Below are positions 37,601 through 49,700 of a DNA stretch of 64,000 nucleotides, in pieces. Source of the DNA: Mytilus edulis (taxonomy: Eukaryota > Mollusca > Bivalvia > Mytilida > Mytilidae); contig NC_092345.1 of assembly GCF_963676685.1 (NCBI RefSeq), forward strand, positions 76,435,960-76,499,959. The letters run 5' to 3'. The translations under genes were made by a program, and so were the position numbers. The notes below the pieces were generated by a model, which was given only the letters and a program-made list of their open reading frames with translations, was not told the DNA's origin and ran no database searches. The first letter of the stretch is position 1, and the number at the start of each line of letters is the position of its first letter.

Positions 37601-39250
37601 GTGCACACTTATTTTATACCAATTTTTTTTTGGTACTAATATCTGTGAAATAAATAAAAACAGAAACGTAAACTCCGCCTTTTTAATCATGCATGGGATT
37701 TCAAAGATTTAGCTCCATTTAGGGATCAAATGGGTGAAAATGACATGCATGCAATACTACCATGCTAAATATGTTTTGCTAGATGACTACATCCAGACAA
37801 ACCAGGTAAGTTTGGATGATGAAAACCATTGCTGAAGCTTTTTCAGAATGGAGTTTCTTAAGTTACATTTATTGTAGAAACAATAATTTTCTTGGGGTCA
37901 ATATTTTCGTGGTTTTGTCTCTACATAAAAAATCATGGGGATTTCATGGATTTAATTTAATTATTTCAATTAAATGGAGGTGACATATACAGTATTATAT
38001 GAAGGTTAAATTTTCAGAGGGGGGGGTGGTGTAATTTCATGGATAATTATATTCTTTCCACAAAATAAATGAAATTAAATCCTCCATGAAAAATTTCTTA
38101 CTTTTACAGAGTTCTTTGGTCCTACCGATTTCCAAAGAACCATGACTTGTTGAAATATGATACACGTAGGTCAACATAAATTAATGCATAGATATCAGGT
38201 ACAATAGGGACTGTAGTTATTGCTAATATAAATTCATTATGCCTCATTGTACCTCAATCGAATTATGTTTATAGAAAGAAATAGCTGACTCATATGCTGC
38301 TAATGCCAGAGTAATAGAGAAGCAGTTAATAAGAAAAGGAATGAATAAAAGAAAGCTGATGGAAGAGGTAATTATAGTAATGTCATGTATATGCCAGTGC
38401 ACCTTTTGTGTTTTAACACCACTTTTAAGCGCAGCTTTTGGACTATTACATGAAGGCCAGTTTTTATTGGTGGATAAATACTGAGTTTCCAGGGGAAAAC
38501 CATTGACCTTTGATATGAAAACTGACTATTCTAGTCAATTAAGATTGTAGTTGAGTGCACCTGCACCAGTGGGGTTCGAACTCACAACATCAGTGTTGAC
38601 TGCCTAGTGATAACAGTAGTAACTACTTAGACTACTTGGCCACAAGGTTCTTTTTGTTTTGGTAACTGTAGGTTTAACCTTCCATTGGATTAAAAGAAAC
38701 AATTTGCATAATACATTTGTTAATCATATGGGGGATTATTATCCGGATAACTAAAAAAACTCCAAATGTTATGTATTGATATTAATAATAATTGATGGGA
38801 ATGTTTTTCTCCTTGTGTTCACCAAGTATAAAAAAAAATAATACAGTTTTATGTTTGACTGCATTTTGTATTCTCCTGTGTTGAAAGTATTATTAAACAT
38901 GTTAAACAATGGTATTTTAACTTAACCTTTTTTTCATTTTATATTTCCAAAATAATTGAATGAAAGGAAATATCTCTTCACACACAAAAAAGATAAAAAA
39001 AGATACTTATTAAACTACTGGTACCGTACTGTAAACTACTGGTACTGAACTGTAGATTTACTTACTTGCACTAGGATTGTTTTGTGTCCGTTCATGTATA
39101 AACATAACAAACAGTTTAAAATGCTTTCTTTCTTTTGTCTGATTTTGTTATTGTATCCTATTTTGAATATATATTTTAATACATTTGTACTATTTACAGG
39201 CTGAAGAGGCGAAGAAAAAGACAAAAGGAACACTGATTGACAAGACGTGA
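31682..39250 (+). CDS. STEEP1: STING ER exit protein (STEEP1/CXorf56 orthologue)
   Basis: Seven coding exons: 31682-31802, 32669-32783, 33294-33335, 36727-36850, 37132-37221, 38275-38367 and 39200-39250. All have GT-AG borders, and the phases sum to 211 residues (human 222). The start [11 protein letters not shown] is that of the family. Other conserved blocks are YYCICGQM (Cys31, Cys33), EKLPMR-type [40 protein letters not shown] (Cys91, Cys94), [35 protein letters not shown] and KGTLID. The cysteine pairs could bind zinc (inference). In mammals the protein helps STING leave the endoplasmic reticulum in interferon signalling; bivalves have STING, so a similar role is plausible. Introns 3 and 6 hold repeats. 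AATAAA near 40008 may be its polyadenylation signal. Confidence 0.95.
33061..33190. repeat. 20-bp tandem repeat in STEEP1 intron 2
   Basis: The unit aaagtttacttggctttatt occurs about six times, with ttacttgg/ttccttgg variants. It ends about 100 bp before the 42-nt exon 3. Confidence 0.85.
33931..34480. mobile_element. Dispersed element inside minisatellite, copy 1
   Basis: It begins aaattgagaatggaaatggg and runs through caaagagacaacaacccg and aatgtagcgagaaattcccg to about 34050. It then joins a second unit rich in acccgg blocks (gggtgtgacccgagattttc). It is flanked on both sides by minisatellite units, so it was inserted into the array or the array grew around it. Confidence 0.6.
34591..35355. 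mobile_element. Dispersed element inside minisatellite, copy 2
   Basis: It begins aaattgagaatggaaatggg, nearly identical to copy 1 for about 130 bp, and then continues into different sequence (aggcgtccttcaactggccc ... gatttcatcatatgaacatc). The shared left border with minisatellite units is notable. Confidence 0.6.
35815..36620. repeat. Diverged tandem pair of a dispersed repeat
   Basis: The segment with ggaacttatcaatcattggtaatatt ... cattgtcctatattagttat (from 35995) reappears about 405 bp later as ggaacttgttaattgttggc ... cattgtcctatattagctat (from 36402). A third partial copy (ccttattttagtattg) begins near 36567. It is non-coding and lies in STEEP1 intron 3. Confidence 0.65.
37850..38110. 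mobile_element. Foldback element in STEEP1 intron 5
   Basis: The left arm aataattttcttggggtca and ttttcgtggttttgtctc face catggataattatattcttt and ctccatgaaaaatttcttac in reverse. The pairing is imperfect. It resembles the ccacgaaa-type foldback family elsewhere in the window. Confidence 0.45.
38541..38650 (-). mobile_element. tRNA-derived SINE head
   Basis: On the minus strand there is an A-box-like tggccaagtagtctaag, a spacer, and a B-box-like gtgagttcgaaccccac, in tRNA order and spacing. The acceptor stem does not close as in a working tRNA, and a non-tRNA body continues toward about 38400. It is therefore called as a SINE, not as a tRNA gene. It lies in STEEP1 intron 6. Confidence 0.55.
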
Positions 39251-40415
39251 GAACCATAGTCATGTGATATAGTCATGTGACTGTCTATAAAAATATAAAC
39301 AATTTACTATGTATATAACATGGACATCTTTTGTAAAATAAGTTTTATTCATACTGTCATATGAGTTGTTGTTATAAAGATTGAGTATAGATAAGTTTGT
39401 ACTGAGACCTACAGATTATGATATAAAGACTTGCATTTCCCACATATGCTCATAAAATGTTTCATTATTTGTATGAAGGAATAATTATGTATCTGCTATG
39501 CTTTTACTGTGGATTCATTTTATTTTTCGTAGATTGAGGAAATCTTGCATTTTCAGATTCTTTTAACATTTAAATTTATGGTTCACCTCTGGCTATACCA
39601 ATAAAAACCACGTAAATTGGTATCCCACAAAAAATAATGAATCCACAGTATGCTTTATAGTTAGCATATAATTCTAATGATGTTGAAATGTTTAATGTGA
39701 TGTTTAATATTAAGCTGTTGTTTTTGAAGCAACTTTTTCCATAGCTTTCATGGAAACAAATTTCAATTATAAATGTCATAGAACTTTTGTTAAAACTTCT
39801 ATGAAATTGAGGATTAAGAATGAGGCAGTAAAAACTTTTATGATTGATGGTTTAACATAAGATTTGAGAGATGTTACTGTGTAGGAAGATAGTGAAGTGG
39901 TATGTTCCTTCAATTTTGTTGTCATTAATGTGTCAACAAATAATGGAAGTTTTATTTTAGTCATGTTTTAAGATAAAATTGATGATTGTTAAAATCAAGA
40001 TCCATTTATGAATAAAATTTTGAGAATATATTGTGTTAGTAATTATACTGTGTAATATATGCAAGTTTTAGATCAGTTTGAACTTATGAATAACATACAA
40101 GAAGGATAACTATCAAAATCTTTAAATAAGTTTGGAAGATTTGGACTACAAGAATAGAGGAAGAGTTTTTGCCTTGTAACAGCTAACCTCCCTACCCTTT
40201 AGTGGGTTATTCTAATAGTTCTTGATGAACAGTGTGTGGCACTGGTAAATTTGGTATAATATAAGATTTGTTTAGACTCGTTCCTCAAAAGAGCTTAACA
40301 TTTTGTATGTTGTTTGACAGTTTGTATGTCAGTTTGTATTTTGTTTGACAGTTTGTATGTTGTTTGCACGTTTTATTGATCTATTGACTCTTGTCTCTCC
40401 TCGACAAAATTAAAA
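39251..40415 (+). other. STEEP1 3' flank and probable 3' UTR
   Basis: This is AT-rich sequence after the STEEP1 stop, with candidate AATAAA signals including one near 40008. It contains one foldback element (39505-39650). No other gene is seen. Confidence 0.5.
39505..39650. mobile_element. Foldback element, tactgtggattcatt family
   Basis: Perfect terminal repeats: tactgtggattcatt at the left and aatgaatccacagta at the right, 146 bp apart end to end. It carries TA at both ends, as in mariner-type insertion. Relatives lie at 43376-43561 and 60826-61037. Confidence 0.8.
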
Positions 40416-40419
40416 CAAG

Positions 40420-41345
40420 AGTGCACACACTGAAATGTTTCGCCTCCTTCACTAACCACTCATTTTATGTTGATAGTTCTAACTATAAAGCTTTACTACA
40501 AGTATCATATAAACTAACTATAATACAAGGAAATGAGGCCAAGGTTAAATAAATCAAACAATAAATACATGCATACCTTACAATTATTAAATACACCAAA
40601 TATAGTTGACCCACTGCTTATACATGTAGTTTCTAAGAAATAGACTTAACCAATAAAACTAAACATTGACCAATGAACCATGAAAATGAGGTCAAGGTCA
40701 GAGAAACCATGCCAGACAGACATTTACACTTTACAATCAATCTATGCATTACATATAGATGACCCACTGCTTGTAGTATCTATTAAGAAACAAACTTTAC
40801 CAGGAAAACTTAAGGTCATATGATACCCTCCAGACAGACATAACCACGTCCACTTGTATTTTTGTCCATCTGATGAGTTAAGCCTTTTTGCTGTATATTT
40901 ATCAAATTTAAAAAAATTGCACTATTTACGTTTTCGTGACAATTGGCACACATAATCTTGTAGCGTAATCAAATCAAATGACATTTTTAAAAAAAGGGGT
41001 TCATGAACTCGTTTTCAAGTTAGATAATTTGAATGAAGAAAATCAGTCGAAAACTGAATCTTTTCCCAATAAGTCATAGTTTGACGTCGCGAAAATAACA
41101 ATTTACGTTAGCAACGTCATTACCTCCCCTGTAACTGTATCGTATGCCCTTAAGTTCAAATAAAACCTGTGAAACTAACATTACAAAAAATCTTAACCTA
41201 TTTTTCAAGTGGTCACTGAATTATGAAAATGAGGTCAAGGAAAATGGATATATGACAGACAAAAACCGTCAAATAAGGCATCTATATATTATATACAAAG
41301 TATGAAGCATCAAGGTCTTCCACTGTCTCAAATATAAAGCTTTTT
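40420..41345 (+). mobile_element. Dispersed repeat (aatgaggtcaagg family)
   Basis: The text runs from acaagagtgcacacactgaa through repeated blocks of the type gaaaatgaggtcaaggtcag, gacagacatttacac and gcatctatatattatatac. The blocks recur at about 40530, 40680 and 41225, so the element is built of related submodules. It has no open frame of note. Confidence 0.6.
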
Positions 41346-41869
41346 AGAAGTGTACTGAATGCCAACTCCGCTATGGCGAGCTTTCTGCGATAGAAGTTGC
41401 AGGCTTGACAAAAAGCAAGACTGTAGGTATACTGTTATGGATGGTTTCTATGTCATCACCAATGTAAGTTGGTGATAAAGTCAGTTTAAGGGAAACTGCT
41501 GGTGAAAGTCTATGATACTTGTTCATTTCCATGGAGATTATTTGTCCCCTCAGTCAAGTCAGACATGGCCTATTGACTTTGAAACTTTTGCTTAGTATAC
41601 ATGTTCAAGTTTGTGTGATTAGATCAGTTAACATCAGTGAGTTAGCAATAAAAGTCATTTAGGTTATTTTAATTCCCAAATATATAGCTAAATACAAATA
41701 GTTCACACTGCCACTTGATAGTAATCACGGTCTTATTTCTGTGACTTTTTAGCAGGCAAGACAATAAACCAATGTTCTCAGGGACTCTAGGTCCCACTAA
41801 GAGTTATCAAGTTAATTGTGATTGGTTAATTGATTAAGACAGATAATACCTAGATACACACCTGTTATT

Positions 41870-42100
41870 TTTTTCAAGCAGTTGAATAATTATGAAAATG
41901 AGGTAAGAAACAATGGATATATATGAGCACAGGCACTCGTCTAAGAAGAAAAAAATTCCTATGTACCTTTATATAACGGTATATAGGAAATTTTTTTCTG
42001 AGACGAGTGCCTGTGTATATGACAGAAACTTTGTAATATAAGGTATCTGCATATGAGGTATGAAGCATCCAGGTCTTTTACCTTGCATGACAGTTATCCC
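41870..42100 (+). mobile_element. Second aatgaggtcaagg-family fragment with nested hairpin
   Basis: Homologous to 41215-41330: it shares attatgaaaatgaggt, atggatatat, gacag and tatgaagcatc. It is split by the hairpin element at 41930-42018; the unsplit copy at 41246 (atggatatatgacagac) preserves the empty site. Confidence 0.7.
41930..42018. mobile_element. Hairpin MITE with preserved empty site
   Basis: The arms acaggcactcgtctaagaag and, at the other end, ctgagacgagtgcctgt are reverse complements, continuing through aaaaaattcctat / ataggaaattttttt. Flanks read tatatga on both sides, consistent with a short target duplication when compared with the related unfilled site at 41246. Confidence 0.75.
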
Positions 42101-43375
42101 TACGTCTTGCATACTATGATTTTCGTTGCAGGGGAATCAAGACTACATATCCAGGCAGACCTTAGATGGTTTCGTTCATTTTTTATACATCTTTTATAGA
42201 CAATGGTCAATTTTGATTTTGACATGCTCTTAAGACTATTTATTGTTGATTATTTTATATTGCCCTCTTTATGTCTCTTAATCATTTTGTTGTTGGGTTG
42301 TTTCAGAATACTCCTAGTTTTTTTACTCTCTATCTTTCATCAGTTTTTCCTTATGAACTTGATAGATGTGATTGCTTTATAAATTTCCAACAAGAGGTGT
42401 CATGGTTTATGTTATAGCAGAAAGAAAAGCTGTTGGCAAATTAGAATAGTAGTTCATTTCTGAAGATTAAGAATAAATAAAAGATTTTCTTTTCTATGTT
42501 GAGTTGTTTTATACATGTAGTAAAACTTACCCATTCAAGTAAATAAAGGCATATTTATCACTTTTGAAGGTTAAATGACAAAAAAACACTTGATATAACA
42601 AACAATTTTATTTGGCATCTTTTCATAACAAAGCCTGAATTTACATCAGGTGGAGAACAATTCAAAAACTAAAAAAAAAAATGATTACGAAAAATGATTA
42701 GCTATCAATTTTATGTTTCAAATGAGAAAAAAGTATATTACATGAACATATGTTTTACATACTATATGGAACCATGATTTTCTATAACAATTTTCAATAA
42801 AAAACCTGACAATAAAATCACTATTTCATAAATTATAGATAATGACACAGACAACCTTGTTTAGCCACACTAGGCAGAGATAATACTTTCATTATAAGCT
42901 CTCCAAAATCAGGTTATTGAGGGACTATAATAAACAAATATCTTTCACATAAAGTTAATGAAATGTGTACATGATTACTAAAACTATAAGCAGTTAGACT
43001 CAAGCTTTGTCCATTTCTACAGCAAAACAGTAAATCTGCATCACTTAAGCAATTGGTAAATTGATATGTTAAATCTTCCAAACATCATTGTGTACCTTTA
43101 GAAACTTTACAAAGCAGACTAATGTAAAACAATATATAGCTAATAACTAGCAGCTGTAAGTTTCATTTAGTATTTTAACATATATATGTATATTACACAC
43201 TTTTAACATTTAACTTGTATTTCCATTTCCCAAACAAATACTATACCATTCAGGGAATGAATCAGTCAAAGCTGAAGAAATCCACTGTTCTACCAATTTT
43301 GGTAAAGGAGTACAATTAGTAAAGAAGTAACACTGTGTCTGGGATCCCAGATTAGGCCCCCTCAATTTCAAGGTA

Positions 43376-43561
43376 TACAGTGGATCTATTATTATTTGTT
43401 GGGTACTGACTTTTGTTTAAATTGTTAGAAGAGGCAAACCACAAATTCAATTATACAATGAAGTATGAATGTCCTATCAGCTGGGTATAGAAACTTTTCC
43501 AAAATCACAAAATCAAGTATCAAAGACAATTGGTCCCACAAAAATAGACGAATCTACAGTA
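43376..43561. mobile_element. Foldback element, tactgtggattcatt family (diverged)
   Basis: The ends are tacagtggatctattattat and gacgaatctacagta, a decayed version of the termini at 39505-39650. The middle keeps tgttgggtactgac and ggtcccacaaaaat, which match the inner parts of the family. Confidence 0.6.
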
Positions 43562-43937
43562 ATATAACTTTTTGCCCATATTCTTAACACTAAATCAATT
43601 CTATTGTAAAATTGTCCTTCATAGAAGGTTTTACTCTTACTTTTGACATGAATGTTCACATTACAATGTTATAACAATCTCAATGGTATTTTATGTATAT
43701 ATACAAGAAAACCATAAACACTAATGCTTAACAGTACTTCACTAATCTTTGGTTAGGACTTATGTATTCTCATATATGCAATCCTGTGTAATGCAAAACA
43801 GATCACAATAGTTTATGTGACCAATTTGAGCCAGGTAGGCTAAAACAGAGACAAAAAAGTCAACTATTAAAAAAGTAACAAAACAACCGTAACATGGAAT
43901 AATTGTGTCTTTTCTTAGACTTAAATTAAAAATTTTA

Positions 43938-44172
43938 TACTGTGGAATTGTGTGGATTCAACATTTTTCTTAGGATCACATTTGAAAAAAAAATTGTGGA
44001 TAAATATAAACCACAAGTTTAAATCTTTAACACAGCAAACATTTCTATATGCTGGTATGAAGACTATTTGGCAAAACCATGAAATCAAATACCCAAAATA
44101 AACAAAAATCCACAATCCACAATACTACATGTAATTGGTACATGTATCCACAAATATAAGTGAATCCACATT
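43938..44172. mobile_element. Possible foldback element of the same family
   Basis: It starts tactgtggaattgtgtggat and ends gtgaatccacatta, with aaaccacaag and ccatgaaatcaa inside. Pairing is weak, so the borders are tentative. Confidence 0.4.
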
Positions 44173-44437
44173 AAAATAAAGTCTATCCTATTTACAATAT
44201 AGTAATTCATTATTTACATTTTGGAAAATTTGAACAATAAATTTAGTTTTAAGCATGGATTAGTCTCTAAGGAAGGTTCCATATCAAGCTTTAGAAATAG
44301 TACAGGACTACTTTAACTTTAGCCCAACCCTTACCTTTCTTAAATAAACCTTACCCTTGACCAATTCATCATCACAACCTTTAACCTTTTAAAAAACTTA
44401 CCAGTTTTAAGGCACTGAGTAACAATCTCATTTACAA

Positions 44438-44650
44438 TACTGTAAACCAACTAAATTTCGCAAGTGATTTATTTTTCGCGAGTAGAAAAATAACGAGAAA
44501 TTAAATCGTTGCGAAAATGTATCACTTGGATCCTTCCCTATCAAACTACATCAAGTAGATAAGAAAATCGCGAAATTAAATTGCGCGAAGTTGACTAGTT
44601 GGGAATAAACGTGAAATAAAGTAATCGTGAAAATAATTTGGTTTACAGTA
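44438..44650. mobile_element. Foldback element, tactgtaaaccaa family
   Basis: Terminal repeats tactgtaaaccaac and ttggtttacagta bound 213 bp. The inner blocks atttcgcaagtg, ttttcgcgagt, gaaattaaatcgttgcgaaa and aatcgcgaaattaaat pair across the centre. TA lies at both ends. Confidence 0.75.
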
Positions 44651-46723
44651 TGTTGTAAATCCTACACAATATTATTCAGTCCAACAAATTATCATATCTT
44701 AATTTAAACTACGGAGAATAAATTTTTTTCTCAAAGATTTACTTGTAAAAAAGTTGCATGATTGTTTATTATCACACATAATTAATAGTTTAGATATTAA
44801 AACAAGTTCCCTATATGTTTGACAGATACAAAAAATATTTGATGGATAAACAACATAAGTAAAGCTTTACTAAACATAACAAAACAATTTAAGTTTTGAC
44901 AAAAAGTAACATAACAATTAACATTTGAAAGAACTTTTCATAATAACCATTTACACTGATAGAACCAAAAATCCTCCCCATTTCTAACGCCATAGTAAAT
45001 GCTGTTCATTAATTTAGACATCTTGTTGAATAATCGTGATGATAATAAAACACAGTATTGGCCTTGTTGTTCCTAGGCACTGTTCACCATATTCATTCAT
45101 CATAAAATATATTTTTAGTTGTTTCACAAAATGCTTCCTAATAACCATTCTCAACCATAAAAACTAAAACCTATTTTACACACTGGATTATGTCCCTCTT
45201 GTAACATGTCCATATTTCTAACCGAAAGCATATAATATTGAAGCATAATAGCATTTGGTAGGCACATGGCAAAAACAGATCTACATCTTGAGTTATTGTA
45301 CAGAAGTTGACTAAAAGAGTTTTATAAAGGATGGAGTGGTGACAGCCAACTAGTCATAGAAACAACTTTTATACAGTCACCCTGGATTATATTGGATGTT
45401 TGATGTTAACTTACAATAAAATAGACATAAACAAGTTGACAATGTTCACTCATGCAATATTCAGTTTTGACAACATAAACCACATTAATGCATCATTCTG
45501 TTTTGAGCACATTTAAATAGCACCAATATTCATAGTAGAAATTCTACTTACATACAATTATTTTATAATAAAACAACCGAAATATATCAAATTCAAAATA
45601 CATAGCATTCCTTTCAGGAGGGTAGGAATGCCCATTACAGTCAAGCGTCAAACAGACATTTTTCATTACAGTAGGCATTAAATGAGTCTTAATTTTTAAT
45701 GGTCATTTATCAAACCTCATTTTGCAGATTTGGAAGAGCCTTCTTTGGGTCACAGGAATGTTGTAATGGAAAGTCATAGATACTGCCAAAAATGTATAGT
45801 GGAAGGACAGAGTGTTGACAATAGCTTACAGGGTCCTATCTGCAAGTTGAGCTTTCAGTGAAGACAGCTGTAGGGTTTTGGAAGGAAAGAGGGATGAGTT
45901 GGCAATATATGTCCTAATCACAAAATAGCAGGGGCATATCAAAGTAGACAATTTAGGATGATAATAGTTACCTTGCATGCCACAACAGTTGTGATAGCAT
46001 CTTCTTGTCAAAATTGACACTTGACCTATAACAGCCATTTTATTCATAGATTTTGACCAAAAAAAATCACATTTTAGTCTCAGCCGAACTAGAAAAAATA
46101 TTTTCACCAGTAGAATATGAATATATTTACCTCTATAGGGATATAAAGAAGGACAGAGAAATAGTGTATCACAAGGATGCACAAGGATATCACTAAATCC
46201 ACCAGCCAATTTTGGGGGTTAAAAAAAATATCAAGAAAAAACATGTTTTACAATTTAACAACCATTATGCATACAAGATGCACTGTTGAACAGAAATAAA
46301 AGCTAAAAATTAATCAGATACAAACAGCTGTTGTAAATATAGTAACACTATACAACTAAAACAATACTCTTTAGAATTCTCCATTACCTCCACAATGTCT
46401 TTCCACTACCACCCTAATAATACAACCGGTTCATTCTTGGTAATAACCTTCCATCACCTACTTATCATTTTAACACTTTTACAATAAAGCCAGTCTTTTA
46501 ACTCAAAATAATATTCAGATTAAACCCATTTCATAATTTTGCTCTAAAAACTGACACAATCATGTTCATGACCATGTATAAACAGATTATTTTGAATATC
46601 ATCTGTATGTATAATATAGTAAAAGCCATGAGTATTAGCCAGATGAAATAAATCTGATAACCATCAACCTCTTTTATCCAGAGATTGCTCTAATATCATT
46701 GGTAGCATTAGGCACCAATCAGT

Positions 46724-49700
46724 TCAGTCTGGCAGCTGTTCAATACATGAGGCTATCTCCTGCATAAAATCTTTTAACTGTGTATGTCCATTTTCCAAAA
46801 CTGATCTGCAAATGAAAGTTAATACTACTTAAAAGATAAAATTTTACATAAAAACTTTTCTAACCTTGGGTTTTATAGCATTTTCCTCCATTCATGTTAA
46901 TTGTGTCAATAATCTTTCTAACTTGTTTGCTAAGAACTAGATAGTTCACAAAGTGTTTTTATGTTACAAAGGCAACTTTGTTATAAACAATGTCATAATG
47001 TTTGTTCCTGATGGAACAAATAATCTATACTCTTTATTCTCCAAGGAACAAATACTGCAATTTATGTTCCAGTGGAAAAAATATCAAAGAATATTTCTTC
47101 CACTTGGAACTTATAGAATGAATTGCAAAGATTATCAAATCTAAATGGTGGTACAGTTATTAACAAACAATTGAACATTAAACACTAATAAGACAATAAG
47201 ACCAGGTCACCTTATTAAATCTATATTAAAAATCTACAAGTTTGGAAGCAATCAAACAGCTCTTAGGGGATTGTAACAAGTTTTCTTTTCATTTGAAAAT
47301 ACTTTAAAACTATATTTTATGGTTTTATACGTGGGTTTTTAGCCAACAGGAATGCAATCTGGATAAAAGCAGTATTTTTAACCAAATTTTAATAGCAACT
47401 GGTATTTTTTTTTAATTTTCTTTTTTGAGTTTACCGACTTTTTAATTTTTTTAGTAATTGGGGCAGCATCCAACCTGTAATTTGACTATATTTATTGTTA
47501 TTTTGTAATAGATTCAAAAGATTAAGTCATGCTTTTCTTTGATATCAGAAAGTCAAAATAAGTGACGTGAAACTTTTAGACCCCTGTTTCTGTCATAACA
47601 GACAAAACGGAACTGATCTTATTTTCACCAAAAAATCGTGTAAAGGAATTTTCGAATTGTCATCTGTTATTTGATGGATCAATAGTAAGCAATGCATCTG
47701 TGGTAAAAAATCTTGGTGTTTATTTTGATAGAACATTAAGCATGGAAAAGCAGGTCAATGGCATCACGAAGTCGTGCTTCTTCCAAATTAGGAACATTGG
47801 TAGAATTCGGCAATATATCACCGAGGATGCCTGTAAAACTTTAGTCTGCTCGCTCGTCACGTCACGACTACAGAAACGCTCTGCTTTATGGAGTAAATAC
47901 CAGCTTAGTCAAAAAGTTACAGCGAATACAGAATACGGCAGCCAGGCTTGTTACATGTACCAAGAAACATGATCATATAACACCAGTTCTTGTGTCTCTT
48001 CATTGGATCCCGGTGCAGTACCGAATACAATATAAACTTCTTTTGTATACTTTCAAAATCCTGCATGACCTAGCGCCCGTCTATCTTGAGGAACTCATTA
48101 GTGCCTATCAACCATCAAGATCTCTTAGATCGGAAAATGCCATGCAGCTTATACAACCTCGTGTACGCACCAAAATATATGGAGAAAGACGTTTCGACAA
48201 AGCTACTGCGAGTCTCTGGAACAATCTTCCTAGCCATCTGAGACATGAACACTCAATCGAACTTTTTAAGAAAAATTTGAAAACCCATTATTTTAGACTC
48301 GCTTTCAGTGATTACATGTAACTTTTTATACTGACAATGGCTTTTTTTAACTTTGTTCTTTTCGTTGTAGTATAATATGCCTTTTAATTATGATTATTTA
48401 TTTTTTAACTTTTCTGTTCCTTTTGGGTTTGTTTTTTTTATATGTGTTTCAAAATTTTATTTCATTCTTATTGCATTGATTGTTTTAATGTTTAACACCT
48501 TTTTTTTATTACCTGCATTGATTGTTTTATGTTAATTGCTTAGGGTAATTTTAATTAGATAATGCACTATATAAATATTGTAAATAATAATAAAGAGTAT
48601 GTAGCTGATTTTAGACCCTTCATTGATAGCAAATAAACAATTGGTATATTTACCTTTTGTCGTCTGCAGCAAAAAGGTCAAGTAGGTCAAATGTTTCAAT
48701 AGGTCCTTCTGTGTCCTAAAATAACATCAACTTATCATTAAATTTGTAATTTATAAAAAGCTGTTCCAGGAATTCAGTGAGGCAAGTTTTCTATGTGAAA
48801 ATAGTATTTATTACTTCCATTGGTAACAAATTATTAAGGTAATATTCTTTTCAAAGACATTTAGGTTTTTTTTTTAAATTATGCCTACCTAAATTTAAAT
48901 TTTCAGGACATGTAAATTAGATTTTAACAAGAATGTTTTTAAGAAATTCTATGAGCAGGTCAATGCTTTGATCTATTACATATTACTTTGTATTGAAATA
49001 GAAACTAAAACCTTTCAATCCATTTTCATTCTTTTCTCATTAAAAAGATACATTCATGTAGCCTTATCATAACTGTGTTTCTAATACAAATAACAAACCT
49101 CTATTTCCACACTGTCATGAAAACTGTTCAAGTGATCACATAGTTCTATGATATTTTCAATGTGTGAACGAATATCTCCTGGGGGGATCATTAGAGCTCT
49201 GAAAAAAATAGCAAATGTTCTATAAATTTATATTCAATTTCTTTTAGTTATTTTAAGTTTGTATATGTTCATTTTTTATAATAAGAATTTTCAATTTCCC
49301 TAAAAAGGGTTATTATTTATAGTGTTCAGTTTTCTTTATTGCTTTCAATCTTTATTTGTACATTTTTTTTTACAGAAGTCAAGTGTTTGGTGTGGTGACT
49401 GTTGTTCTGTCCAATATTATTGGTAATTCTGTTTTTCATTTTATGTTTTATTTAAACTTAATAATTGCCTTAATTTTGCACATAAGTCTGGAATAAAATC
49501 AAGTCAAATAAAATCCATATCCACTTGGCATTTTCTACAGTGCTGATGAAGTTACATTTAATATATTTTATTCAATGTTTATATTAAACTAAAACAAGAA
49601 TGTGTCTATAGTACACGGATGCCCCAATTACACTATTACTTTCTATGTTTAATGGACCATGAAATTGTGGTCAAAACTCTAATTTGGCATTAAATTTAGA

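Larger units (their letters stand above)
42101..46723. other. Long spacer between STEEP1 and the SWT1-like gene
   Basis: The two genes converge here. The part nearest 46723 is probably the 3' UTR of the SWT1-like gene. A 127-codon minus-strand frame at 45826-46209 has no family resemblance or splice support. Foldback elements are listed separately; otherwise nothing is seen. Confidence 0.5.

Noticed and set aside
38541-38650. A functional tRNA gene
   Set aside because: The A and B boxes are present, but the acceptor and anticodon stems do not fold properly and a SINE-like body is attached.
45826-46209. 127-codon minus-strand frame
   Set aside because: No family resemblance, odd composition, no splice or promoter support; it probably lies in 3' UTR or spacer.
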